Source: Erigeron canadensis (taxonomy: Eukaryota; Streptophyta; Magnoliopsida; Asterales; Asteraceae). From it: a DNA stretch of 64,000 bases. Position 1 is the stretch's first letter; each line of letters opens with the position of its first letter. A program made the position numbers and the translations under genes. The notes under the pieces were generated by a model, which did not search any database, was not told where the DNA came from, and saw only the letters and a program-made list of their open reading frames with translations. Shown here in pieces: positions 47,832-58,737 of this stretch. The DNA lies in NCBI RefSeq assembly GCF_010389155.1, contig NC_057768.1:15064501-15128500 (forward strand), given 5' to 3'.

Positions 47832-49300
47832 AGAGGATGTCAGATTGGCAACAACAGATTTCTAAACATCCCTCTTGGTCAGTTTGAAGGCTTCACCAAT
47901 CGCCCCACTTAATCTATTGCACGCAGAAACCAACTCATGAAGCTTCCTAGCCACCAATCCTTCATTACCAGCAATTTTTGTAAATTCGGTGCCCATAAAG
48001 ACTTGGGCACCCTTCAGATCAGCCACGGACTTGATGTTGGCAGTTAGAGATTTGGATAAGCCCTCAACCTGAAGAAGTAGGTTTTGGACTTCGGTATGAG
48101 ATTTCTCTAACTAAGCTTCAATACTCAATGGTGGAGGAGGTTGAATAGAAACAGAAGCAACAAAGGGTGGAGTTTGAAGATCTGCCAGAGTTTTCTCCAA
48201 TATCATATCTGAAGGACTCTCAGATTCAGTGTCTGAGTCCAACTCTTTCTCTTGATCTTCTGGCAGATCAAAGTTTCTTCTTGGTGGAATATTGTGAATT
48301 TGGGGGTGAAGGTATTGGAGTGGTGGTTCAAATCTTGGTGAGGTGACAAAGGCAGGAGTTAAACCTTCGGGAAACAAAGGATGTCGGTGTGAAATTGGTG
48401 GTCGTTGATAAGGAGGATCAAGATCAATGATATTTTGGGGATTGATGGGAATGTCTTGTTGGATCAAAGGAGTTTGAGCCATAGGTTGATTTACAAGGTT
48501 GAGGGGTGGCTCAGAATCCGAATGATTCTCCCTCAGAAGATCCTTATCAAATTCAAAGTCCTCAAGGTTTCCCTGAGGTAGCTCATCGTCATCCCAGATA
48601 TTTACTATCTGATCAGATATGCTCTGGTCCAGATTCCTAGAATCTGAACCAGCACCTGGTTCAGCAGCTGCAGCAGCAGGTGCATCGTTACCAGTCAAGG
48701 GTGGTACTTCTTCAGTCGATACCGGGGTAGCCTCAGTAGTCCTTGTGCTGTCACCAAGAATCCCTTCATTGCCGTAGAAGTTGAAACCTCCATTTCTCTG
48801 GGTATCACCTGAGAAACATCAAAAGTTTGTGCATGTACAGAGTGTAAGATTTGTGAAGTTACAGGGGGTGCACGTGCAGACTCAACTTCTAATGTGTGTT
48901 GGGCTGACACACTTAAGTCTTCACCATCTCCTCCTAAAGAAGTTTTGGAGGTGGTTGCTTGTAAGTTTCCCATTTGACCTTCTTCTGAAACCTGTTTTGA
49001 GGTCTCAGAAGGCTGAGCTTGGGTACTAGTATCCCTGGGTAGTAAGGATGGCCTAAAAGGACGCAATTTTAATAACCCTTTTGGAGATCTTGAGGAATCT
49101 TTTGGGAGATCCTCAGGTTGGTTAGTGGAAGATGAAGGTGGCAGGGTGGAAGAACTTAATTTGGATTTAAATAAGTTCAACATTTTGCCACTAGATCGAC
49201 TGGTGGGTGTCACATTCTTTTGTGACCCGCCCAGTGATCTTTCTGAGCCAGCTGGTCGTGTTACGTCAGTTTTAACATTATTACCAAGTACCTGAAGCAT
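47832..49300 (-). pseudogene. Copia B accessory protein, low-complexity middle
   Basis: Open segments 49300-48695 and 48698-48111 in different frames, then an interrupted stretch to 47832. Composition is Ser/Pro/Thr-rich (SSSTLPPSSSTNQPEDLPKD), followed by an acidic Asp/Glu stretch (NIWDDDELPQGNLEDFEFD) and Pro-rich repeats. No domain recognised. It connects the N-terminal domain to the coiled coil in the same order as in copia A, where this part is much shorter. Confidence 0.5.
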
Positions 49301-50158
49301 TGCAGGGGAGAGCTCAGGCTTATCTTCAGACTCAGAGAGCTTGGATAGATCTTTGCAGTATTCAGTCTGAGAGCTCTCCTGAGTATATTAGAATATCCTT
49401 CACCCAGAATGTTAATAAAGCACAAACTTAGAAATCTTGGGAAAGCAATATGTATACTCCTCTTCCCTTTCAACTTGGTCAATAACTGAGAGAACAGCAT
49501 CTCAGCAAAATCCACATTCATACCATGCCACAAGTAGTAGCCCATCTCAACTTGGATCAATGAGATCTGATCCAAACCGCCATAATTGCCACCTAGACAC
49601 TCCACAATCTGTGTCCAGAAATATCTCCAACAGTTCTTGAAACCGGCAATGAAGATGTGGCCTGATGTCTTCAAGTTGCCATCATCATCTAAAATCTGGT
49701 TGTGGCCGGTTACCAACAATATTTCTCTAAAATTTACTCCTTTTCGTCTTTTCATGTAAGGAGTATTGGGAGGCAGATAGTTCAATCTTAGTGCCTCACG
49801 GAACCCATCCAGGGTCAACACACACTGCACCGTACCTTCTTTCAAGGTGAAGGATATAGACTTTTCATCCTTCCTAACTTCCGCCGAATACCAGAACTCA
49901 AGAAGATATCGGTGGTACATTTGTTCAGGATCGGCAGTTTAAGGCATATGATATGGGGCATCGTTGAAGAAAAGTGTTTAATCTCCCTAACAAACCATCG
50001 GATTTGGCATTGAGGGCTGCCTTGTAATTATTCATATTAAAGCGGATGGATTTGGATTCAAACTCTTTTGGCCAAGACGAACTTGGCTTGACTGCCGATT
50101 TTGGGAGAGAGTATTCAAAAGCGATTAATGTTTTGGGTTCTTTTTGTGATTGAGCCAT
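49261..50158 (-). pseudogene. Copia B accessory protein, N-terminal domain
   Basis: ATG at 50158 (MAQSQKEPKTLIAFEYSLPK) with a frameshift near 49925, then a long segment from 49920. Motifs: LLEFWYSAEV, FTLKEGTVQCVLTLDGFREA, NCWRYFWTQIVECLGG, GLDQISLIQVEMGYYLWHG, DFAEMLFSQLLTKLKG and FPRFLSLCF. These align with copia A 18012-18770 and, for the EFW, LR and PRF motifs, with element D. I recognise it as a retroelement-associated domain of unknown function, not an envelope with membrane anchors. Confidence 0.68.
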
Positions 50159-50836
50159 TGACTATGTTGATGAAAGGATATGAAGATGAAAAAGTTATGA
50201 AGGAATTTAGAGTTTGAGAATGTTTGAAGGAAAAAGAAAGTGAGAGAGAATGAATGATTGGGAGTAAATGAAAAATGAAGTAAATGATGGAATGATTTTG
50301 GGAAAAAGGTATTTATATTTTTAAAGGAATACGAAGGGATTCCCAAAGAAAAGTAAAAAAAAAATTTTGAATTTCAAACATGATAAAATAAAAAGATATT
50401 TTGTTGAAAATGATTTTGATCGCGTTTGAAATCCGAAAATAATTTTGGTTATACGTCCGCATTTAATGCAACAACGGCGATGACCCACTTTTTCGAAAAA
50501 TATTCAACCATTTTTAATGCAAAAGCAATGATCATTTTTTTTACGGCGCAAGTGGTATGACACGTCATCAAAAAGGTATCTTTGTACAGTGAAAATCACA
50601 TGTCCACTTGCCAACTAGGTATCCACTATAAAAGGTTTGATGGACTTCAGATTTAATAACTTTAAAATCTGACAGAGGTTAAGGAAGTGCAATCTGAACC
50701 TTCTCATTTCCTAAAATTCTGAAGTCCTTCAGTTTCTGAACCATTTCAGACAAAATATTTTCTGAGGCAAAAATTCCCCCTTAGAGAAAAATTTCCTTTA
50801 CATGTAAAAATATTTTTGTCAATTCCCCCTGAAATG
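50159..50836 (-). other. Spacer after pol in copia B with extra polypurine-like tracts
   Basis: Noncoding. On the minus strand AGGGGGAATT occurs twice just past the pol stop (50821-50830 and 50772-50782), the same core as the true tract at 45882. It also holds TTCAGA/TCTGAA-rich sequence (about 50645-50770). Confidence 0.7.
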
Positions 50837-52789
50837 CTACACAGGATTTAGCATTCCTAACTCGCTGATGAGATGTTTAAAAGTTTTGACATCTAAAGGC
50901 TTTGTAAACACATCAGCTAGCTGCTTGTCAGTGGGAATGAAATGAATTTCGATATCACCTTTTAAAATATGATCACGAATGAAATGGTACCTGAGATTGA
51001 TATGCTTGGTTTTGCAGTGGATAACAAGATTATGAGATATGGCGATGGCACTTGTGTTATCACAAAATATTGGCGTTCTAGTATACTTAACACCATAATC
51101 AGTTAGTTGGTTTTTCATCCATAAAATCTGAGCACAACAACTTGCTGCAGAAATGTACTCAGCCTCAGAAGTGGATAATGAGACTGCAGTCTGCTTCTTG
51201 CTTGTCCAACTAACTAATTTGCCACCAAGGAAATGACAACCACCTGTGGTACTTTTCCTATCTATCTTACAACCTGCATGATCAGAATCTAAATAGCCCA
51301 TGAGATCTAGACTTGAGCCTTTAGGATACCAAAGACCTAGTCTAGGGACACCTTTAAGGTATCGAAAAATCCTTTTTAATGCATTCTGGTGTGCTTCTCT
51401 GGGATCAGATTGAAATCGTGCACAAAGACATGATGCAAACATTATGTCTGGTCTACTTGCAGTTAAGTACATTAATGATCCCACCATACCACGATATTTT
51501 GTGGGATCGACAGGTTTTCCATTAGGATCTGAGTCCAAAGTTAATGGTGCAGAAATTGGAGTATCTTTGGATGAAATAGAGTCAAATTGATATTTCTTTA
51601 ATAAATCTCTGACAAATTTTTCTTGATTTATAAAAATACCATCGCTGGTTTGTTTCACTTGAAGACCCAAGAAATATGTCAACTCACCCATCATACTCAT
51701 TTCATACTCAGAAGACATTATTTTTGAAAACTTGTCACACAATTTTTCATTTGTAGAACCAAACATAATATCATCAACATATACTTGTACAAGTAAGATA
51801 TCACTTTTCTCATGCAAGATGAATAAAGTGTTATCTATTGCACCTCTTTTAAAACCATTATCTAAAAGATGTCGAGTTAGAGTATCATACCAGGCTCCAG
51901 GTGCTTGTCTCAGACCATATAAAGCTTTGTTCAGTCTATACACCCAGTGGGGGTTTTCCTTGCTTTCAAATCCTGGTGGTTGATAAACATACACGACTTC
52001 TTCCAATTCTCCATTCAAGAAGGCACTTTTAACATCCATCTGGTAGACTTTGAATTCATGATGAGCTGCAAATGCTAAGAAAATTCTGATAGCTTCGAGT
52101 CTAGCCACTGGTGCAAACGTTTCATCAAAATCAACTCCTTCTTCTTGTGCATAACCCTTTGCAACAAGTCTTACCTTGTTTCTGATAACATGGCCATCTT
52201 CATCAACCTTGTTTCGAAAGACCCACCTTGTCCCAATTGGTTCCTTCTTCAGATTGCTGGGACATGGAACAAGCTCCCAAACATTGTTCCTTTCGAATTG
52301 GTTAAGCTCTTCTTGCATGGCTTCAACCCAACTTGGATCTTTCATAGCCTCGTCAATCTTCTTCGGTTCTATCAGTGATAAGAAGCTGACATATAAGCAT
52401 TGATCGCTTGTGGCTCTTCTGGTTTGAACCCATCTACTTGGATCGCCAATCACTTGATCAATTGGATGTGAACGAGTCCATTTAGAGTAATGACCAGGAT
52501 GAACAATGATATCAGTGCAAGAGCTCCTCTGGCTTACTTCAGGAGATGGTTCAGAATGAACTATTTCAGTTTCATCATTTTCATCATCTTGTAAATCATG
52601 ATTTGCATCATGAAATTCTTCATTCTGAGGTACTTCAGTGGAGACTGATATCTGAGGAGTAGCATGCACATCTGATCCAATAGTCAATTCATAAGGTAGT
52701 TTGAAAGTGACTGAAGGATAAAATGGGGTGTTACTTCGCTGATTTTTAATTGTTTCTGAACTGAGATGATCAGTAACATGTTCAGGTGA
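50837..52789 (-). pseudogene. Copia B reverse transcriptase and RNase H
   Basis: The best-preserved enzyme in the window: open from about 52687 to 50837 in the same frame as integrase, separated only by TAG 52790-52792. It has [35 protein letters not shown], the catalytic [25 protein letters not shown], then RNase H with [34 protein letters not shown] and [20 protein letters not shown]. The LDSDHAG context has GYLDSDHAG where GYSDSDHAG is usual. The single stop makes it inactive unless read through. Confidence 0.92.
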
Positions 52790-52792
52790 CTA

Positions 52793-53896
52793 ATCAGATT
52801 TATCATTGTGATCAGATTCACCAAAACTGATAGAACCTTCTGAAGGTGGTTCAGAGACATGTTTATTGAAAATTGCAGAATTTGATTCATCAAAGGTGAC
52901 GTGAATTGAATCATCAACCTTTTCAAGTCTTTTGTTGTAGACTCTAAAGGCTTTGCGAATTGTTGAATATCCTAAGAAGTAACCTTCATCAGCCTTGGCA
53001 TCAAACTTGCCCAATTTGCTGGAATCATTCAGAATGTATACTGGACATCCAAATACATGGAAATATCCAATATTCGGTTTTCTATTTCTGAGCACTTCAT
53101 AGGCAGTCTTCTTATGTCTTTTGACATAAATTGAACGATTTTGGGTGTAGCAAGCAGTTGCAACAACTTCAGCCCAGAAACATTTTGGAAGACCTGATTC
53201 ATTCAACATACTTCTGACAGCTTCTATCAGCGTACCATTCTTTCTTTCTACAACACCATTTTGTTCTGGTGTGTGTGCTGAGGAGAAGTTCTGAGATACG
53301 CCAGTGTCAGCGCAGAAGGTTTCCAGAGTGGAATTTCTGAATTCAGTGCCATTGCCACTTCTAAGCTGACGAACTTTTCGCTTGTGCTTGAGTTCAATTT
53401 GTTTGATGAGGGCAATAATTTCAGCAGCAGCTTCACTTTTGTTTCTAAGGAAGATCACCCAACAATATCTCGAATATTCATCGACTACGACCAGAGTGTA
53501 TTTCTTCCCAGCTCTCGTCTGAACATTCACAAGACCAAAAAGATCCATATGAAGCATATGAAGTGGTTCAGTGATGCTGAAATTTTGCTTGGTCTTGAAG
53601 GATGCTCTCTTCTTCTTTCCCATTTCACACCCTGGACATGGCTTGTCTTTGTTGAAGGACATTGCTGGTATCCCATCTGCAAGTTGTTTTCTTGACAACT
53701 TATTTATATTTTTGAAATTGAGATGGGATAACCTTTTGTGCCATAACCAGTTAGTGTCCTCATCTGCCTTTGTGTAGAAACATTGTTCAGAAGTAGCACT
53801 ATTCATGTCTACTATGTAAATGTTTCCCTTGTGAAATGGTGTCTTGTGAAATATCAAATAGTACCTTGACGCCATCATCACAAAGTTGACTGACAC
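52793..53896 (-). pseudogene. Copia B integrase
   Basis: Pre-integrase zinc region WLWHKRLSHLNF with CPGCEMGKKKR, then core HMDLFGLV, LRSGNGTEF and NGVVERKNGTLIEAV. The normal LRSDNGTEF reads LRSGNGTEF, so the second catalytic Asp is replaced by Gly, a specific loss of activity besides the frame lesions. The C-terminal domain has YFLGYSTIRKAFRVYNKR. Copia A keeps the Asp at this position. Confidence 0.88.
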
Positions 53897-54155
53897 TGAT
53901 CAGGTTATATTTCAAACCATTCACATATGCAACTTTTGTGAATTTAACTTGACCATTATTCACTACACCATATCCCTCAGTTTGTTCATTTTCATCATTT
54001 CCAAATGTTATCGAGGGCCCCTCTTGCACCCTATATTCCTCTAGTAGGGTCTTGTGACCAGTCATGGTTCTACCAGCAGCACTGTCAAGAAACCATGTAT
54101 TCTTTTTGCGGTCACCCTGCACATACACAAAGATTAGTTCTTTTTGGGAACCCAT
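53840..54155 (-). pseudogene. Copia B aspartic protease
   Basis: WFLDSAAGRTMTGHKTLLEE carries the D-S-A active-site phrase, followed by ITFGNDENEQTEGYGVV and LKYNLISVSQLCDDG. After FDISQ the text between protease and pre-integrase present in copia A is partly deleted and the frame shifts (about 53840-53860), so the polyprotein is not continuous. Confidence 0.87.
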
Positions 54156-55405
54156 CTCTTGATGGGTTCACTGGGCTCTCCCTTAGCAGCCTTAGATTTC
54201 TTTGGTACATATGGAACAGATGGATCAGAGGGGATGTCGGTCATGATCTCAGAAGAGATAAAAACAGTTGGTTTAATGATTTCTTCAACCTTTTTCTTCT
54301 CAGATTTTTCTTTAACTTGCTTGATTTTCTTCGAAAACGGTTTTGGGTTTTGTTTAGGATTCAGAGGAGTGCTTTCAACATTTTTTAATCGTGCATTACA
54401 ACTTTGCACTTGCCTGGCCAACAATTGAAATTGACTTTCTATCCTTAACAAAACAGACTCTTCATTAGACACCTGAGCTCTACCAGAATCTAAGGTAGAG
54501 GACTCAGCAGGGGAGACAGATTTCTTCTTCTGATGGTTCTTAGAAACCTTAGATGAAGACTGAGGGGAAGGCTTCTTGGATTTAGCTTTCTTATCTGAAG
54601 CACTGGTCTGGCATGCTTCAGATTTTCCCTCAGGTTGTTCCTGGGCTTGTTCAGTTACAATCTTTTGTTTACCAATTTCTTTAAAAGTAATTTCAGGCCT
54701 CATTTCTTTAGGAAGGGCATCTAAATCAGTAATAATGGATGCCAGATGAAGATCACCAGACTCATAAGCTACTATTTGCTTTGCAAAAGTATTTTTGATG
54801 GCAACTTCAGGAAATGGTGATTTCATCCAAGATTTAATTATTTTTTGTTCTTTTTCTAAAATAATTTTTAATTCTTCATTTTCCAATTCAAGGTTGGAAA
54901 CCAGAGATTGATAACTTTTCAAAGCCAGTTGAACATCTTTTAGTTCTTTTAGCCTTGCCTGACTGGCATTCAATTTAGAAGAATTTATTTCAAACATTTT
55001 AATACTTTCTGAACTCACAGTTTCAGCATATGAAATGTCAGCCTCTATCAGAACTAAAAGATCCAACTTTTGTTCCACATCTTTCTCAAAACCAAAAGCA
55101 CTAACCTTCTTCATTATTATGTCCACCCATCAACCAGATTCCACATCAGCTTTCACAACATGACCTTGATCTTCACGAGCCATGAAACACATGTCCCTCA
55201 CTTCTTCTTCATCATCAGAGGACACATCAGAATCCTCCCACTTTTCTAAGTCTGCCACCATGCAGTTATTCTTGTTGGATTCTTCTTGTGCCATCATTGC
55301 GATGTGGGCTTTCAGCTTTTTGTACTTAGCTTTGTACCCATCATCATTTTTCTGAAAAATAGAATGGTTAGGGGCATTTTGTGACGAAGAGGGTTGTGAT
55401 GATCT
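54134..55405 (-). pseudogene. Copia B Gag-to-protease coiled-coil linker
   Basis: A readable stretch from the zinc knuckle: acidic DSDVSSDDEEVRDMCFM, then TGA at 55127-55129 just before WVDI, then a 330-residue open segment. The latter has heptad-rich helices (NASQARLKELKDVQLALKSY; LELENEELKIILEKEQKII) and a Lys/Ser/Pro-rich C-terminal part ending IKRWVPKKN. Such a linker is usual in SIRE-type Gag. It probably mediates assembly of Gag; inferred. Confidence 0.7.
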
Positions 55406-56492
55406 TCATTCCTTCATAAAATGTCCTTTCTTTCCACATTTAAAACATTCCAAGTTGGACTTGTCAATGAAATTATTTGAAGAAAATTGTTTGCCATTTC
55501 TTTTGGATTTAAATTTGAAACGATTAAAAGTTTTGGCAACCATTGCAACCAGATCATCATCATCATCATCCTCATCACATTCATGTGATGCATAATCAGA
55601 AATACCAGCTTTCATTAATTCAGCTACCATCTTCTTCACAGAGTCAGAATGATCACTCTCAGAAGACAGTAGAGCAGTGTTTAGGGGTTCAGAATAATGA
55701 ACCAATGCAGAACTGGTTAAAGTATGATTCTTAGCATCTTGCTCAGCCATAGCTCTCTCAGCTTTATTCTCCTCAGTGTATCTAAAGGCACCATACAAAG
55801 AGGCAAGAGTGTGACTGTGAAGGGTTTTTCCTTGTCTCAACACCATGATCAAGTTTTCCCATTTAGAAGGTAAAATATCACAAAACTTTTCCAACAAAAT
55901 TTCGTTGTCCTTTGTGACACCAAGAGCTTTCAATTGATTAACCAAATTTGTGAATCTTAAATACGTGTTTGTCAAACTTTCATTTGGTAAAGCAAAGAAG
56001 GCTTCATATTTTTTATTCAAAGAAACTTTTCTTGTGACAATGTTTTCCTTTGTACCTTCAACCTGAGTTAATAACTCTTCCCACATTAATTTTGAATTGT
56101 CAAGTAGAACAAGAGTGGGTTTTAAACTTTCTGGGACAGCAAAGAGAATCATATTCTGCAATTTAGAGTCTAGGTCAGCCAATCTATGGACTTCCTCTGA
56201 CCAATGATCTTTCTCTTTGGGTGTTAACCTAGGGGTCCCATCTTGGTTAAAAACAACAGTTGAAGCATTCATTGGTACATAAGGACCTTCTAAGAGAATA
56301 GAGGTCAAGTGTCTCTCAACCCCAGCGATATACTTGAGCATACAAGCTTTCCATGTGATGAATGAGTCACTATCCCCATTGAACTTAGGGACAGGGTTGT
56401 AATGGTGGTGGTGGTGGTGGATTTTGATTCATATTGACATTTGGGTTAGGGTTACCACTAGGGTTTGGGTTTGGTTGTTCGGTTCCAGACAT
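55406..56492 (-). pseudogene. Copia B Gag
   Basis: Likely start ATG at 56492 (MSGTEQPNPNP) followed by Pro codons (CCA/CCT repeats at about 56400-56420), where a frameshift occurs. The main frame runs from about 56341: YIAGVERHL, MILFAVPESLKPTLVLL, NKKYEAFFALPNESLTNTYL, ILPSKWENLIMVLRQGKTLH and the knuckle CFKCGKKGHFMKE. The codon for the last knuckle Cys is TGA (55406-55408), so the stop removes a zinc ligand. The frame opens again immediately after it. Confidence 0.88.
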
Positions 56493-56539
56493 CTTGTAGG
56501 ATCAAAACAGGTATAACAACTTAATGAATAAACCTGGGA

Positions 56540-56553
56540 GGCTCTGATACCAA
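56540..56553 (-). other. Primer-binding site of copia B
   Basis: TTGGTATCAGAGCC on the minus strand, one base after the 5' LTR. Initiator-Met tRNA type. Confidence 0.88.
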
Positions 56554-56554
56554 A

Positions 56555-57506
56555 TGTGAGTCCACCTACACAAGATGTTAATCAAGAACAAGATATAATA
56601 CGAATATGATAATAATGATAGTTATATCAAGTAACCCGACTGGCAAGTGATTCTAATCTAGATGAAGACTTGTTAAGAATCACGATCCAGATGATGGATA
56701 TGAACAAGTAAGATAATTAAGAACAATTGCTTGAAATTATATAAATACTAAATATAATCAAGTATTATGGCAATGAGTCAAGATGTATTTTTCCAAGTAT
56801 TTTATTTATTGCTATAAACAAAATACAAAGGTTGTTGCGGAACAAAAATAATCACACTTGTGAAAATATCTAAACAACCTAGAAATACAAATGATCTAAT
56901 CAACGAGGAGTTACTCATAAGAATACTTAGAGTAAGTATCACACGTTGCAAATGCCAAAGTTCCAAGCATTTTTGCAAGTGTGAGAAGTCTTATATTTAT
57001 AGGCAAACATGTCTTGATGACATGGCAAATGCCGTACAAATATGGTTGGGTGCATTTATGGATTTGTTGGACAAATCCATAACATGTTTGTTTAAGGTAA
57101 AGTATGTAAGTTTCTTTGATGTGACTTGACATACTTTATTCGCAACCTTTTGCCAAAACTATCCCAATCCCAGGTATAAAGTTATTAACCGGGTAAAGGT
57201 AGTTTAAAGCCTGCAAAAAGACTTCCTCGTAATCAGTGTAAAAGTGTTGTAAATACTTTTACACTGAGCCTCTTCAGTTTCACCTTCAGATAAGATCTTC
57301 TCTGAGCTCTGCTTCTAAAATGATCTTCTTCTTCAGTCTTCAGTCTTTAACTTTAGTCTGAACGTCTTCAGTGTTGGTTGATTCTGAAACTGAAGTGAAG
57401 CTTCAGTGAGCTTTATTCTGAATGACTTCAGAATCCTGAGCAAGCTTCATTCACTGAACTTTAACTATTTTAAACAAATCATACTTAGTCGATTTTCGAC
57501 CTAACA
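56555..57506 (-). mobile_element. 5' LTR of copia B
   Basis: 952 bp, same length and termini as the left LTR. TATAAATA on the minus strand at 56994-57001. Confidence 0.94.
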
Positions 57507-57511
57507 CTTGC

Positions 57512-58526
57512 CAATGCCTTAATTTCAGCCACAACATCATTACTTCCACCACTATCAACCCGAGCCACACTTCTTCTTCTTGTTTTCACAAGATCCGGTT
57601 TAGTTCTACCCGCCTCTCGAATCACACTTGGACGAACCATATCTTCCATAATCTTATAGGCTTCATTGTAAGTGACATTATTAATGTTACCTCCACAAGC
57701 CCAATCCAATTCCCTTTGAGTGCGGCTATCTAAACCCCGGAAGAAAATAAGAATGTGCTCATTTAATCGAATACCATGCCCGGGACAATTCCTCATCAAT
57801 TCCTTCAACCTTTTCCAAGCATCTACCAAATCCTCACCACTATTTTGCTTAAACGTCCGGATCTCCAACTTCATTGTTTCAACCAATTGAGCCGGAAAGA
57901 ACCGCTCAATGAATCCTTCCCTCAACTCTTCCCATGTCTCAAATATGTTTTCATCGAGATTCTTATACCAATTCGCCGCCTCTCCCGTGAGAGACAACAG
58001 AAACAATTCAAGCTTAACATGCGGCATTTGAGTCTCCCCATACTTGAACAATCGACAAACCTTTTCAAACTTCTCCACATGATCATACGGATCCCACTTA
58101 ACAACCCCGTCAAACTGATTTTCCTCAACCTGAGACAAGTGATTACCCTTGACATTGAAATTCAGAGCGGTGGTTGGAGGACGAATAGCCGAGCCCCTAT
58201 TAGGTGCAATGACTCGAGTACTCTCCCCAATAGTCCTATCAAACGGATGAACCATGTCTTCGGCCATGTTTCTTGGTGTAGTAGGAGGTGTAGAGGGTGG
58301 AGTTGAGTTTGGGTGTTGATTGTGGTGAATTTTTCGGTGGAGTTGGTTGTTTATTTTCCAGTGGTGTGGAATGGACGGAACTTTCATCTTCAACGTTTAA
58401 GTTTAAGGAATCTATTTTGCTAGGTGAAAGGTTAACGGTTTTAAAAGGTTTCTTCCCATGTTTCTTCGTCTTTCCCGGATTAGATTGAGGACTTACTAGT
58501 GGTACACCGGCAGCCCTTGTGGTCAT
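57512..58526 (-). pseudogene. Athila-like Gag, N-terminal half
   Basis: ATG near 58526 (MTTRAAGVPLVSP) with a Lys/Pro-rich N-terminus, then a frameshift near 58290-58330. The second frame carries the Retrotrans_gag domain: HVEKFEKVCRLFKYGE, LFLLSLTGEAANWYKNLD, WEELREGFIERFFPAQLVE, FKQNSGEDLVDAWKRLKEL and FRGLDSRTQRELDWACGG. It stops at the copia B insertion; the reading resumes at 44924. The 5' leader 58527-58712 is noncoding. Confidence 0.87.
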
Positions 58527-58712
58527 CAACTAAGAAACAAACCTGAAAACACAAACAAAGAAAACCGTAAAACGCACCAAGTTACACAAACGAAACAAAA
58601 CAGAAAACTTAAACTAAAAATCGTAAATTAACCTAAGAAAACAAGTAACTCTCTTGCACTTGAGTACAAGAAAGGATCAACTACGAAATCTCAAACTAAA
58701 GCTCTTAAATTA

Positions 58713-58732
58713 ATCCTCGGAAGCGGCGCTAA
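58713..58732 (-). other. Primer-binding site of the Athila-like element
   Basis: On the minus strand TTAGCGCCGCTTCCGAGGA lies five bases after the 5' LTR. It resembles the TGGCGCCGTTGCCGGGGA type pairing with tRNA-Asp, the usual Athila/Tat primer, with several substitutions. Confidence 0.7.
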
Positions 58733-58737
58733 AAACT

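Larger units (their letters stand above)
44930..57506 (-). mobile_element. Copia B, SIRE-type Ty1/copia element
   Basis: 12,577 bp with 952-bp LTRs (TGTGAGTCC...GACCTAACA) and a perfect CTTGC duplication (44925-44929, 57507-57511). The primer site beside the right LTR and the polypurine tract beside the left LTR show leftward transcription. Gene order is the same as copia A: gag, long coiled-coil linker, protease, integrase, RT/RNase H, spacer, accessory gene. By eye 19 substitutions separate the LTRs (about 2.0%), the lowest in the window. It splits the Athila-like gag. Confidence 0.94.
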
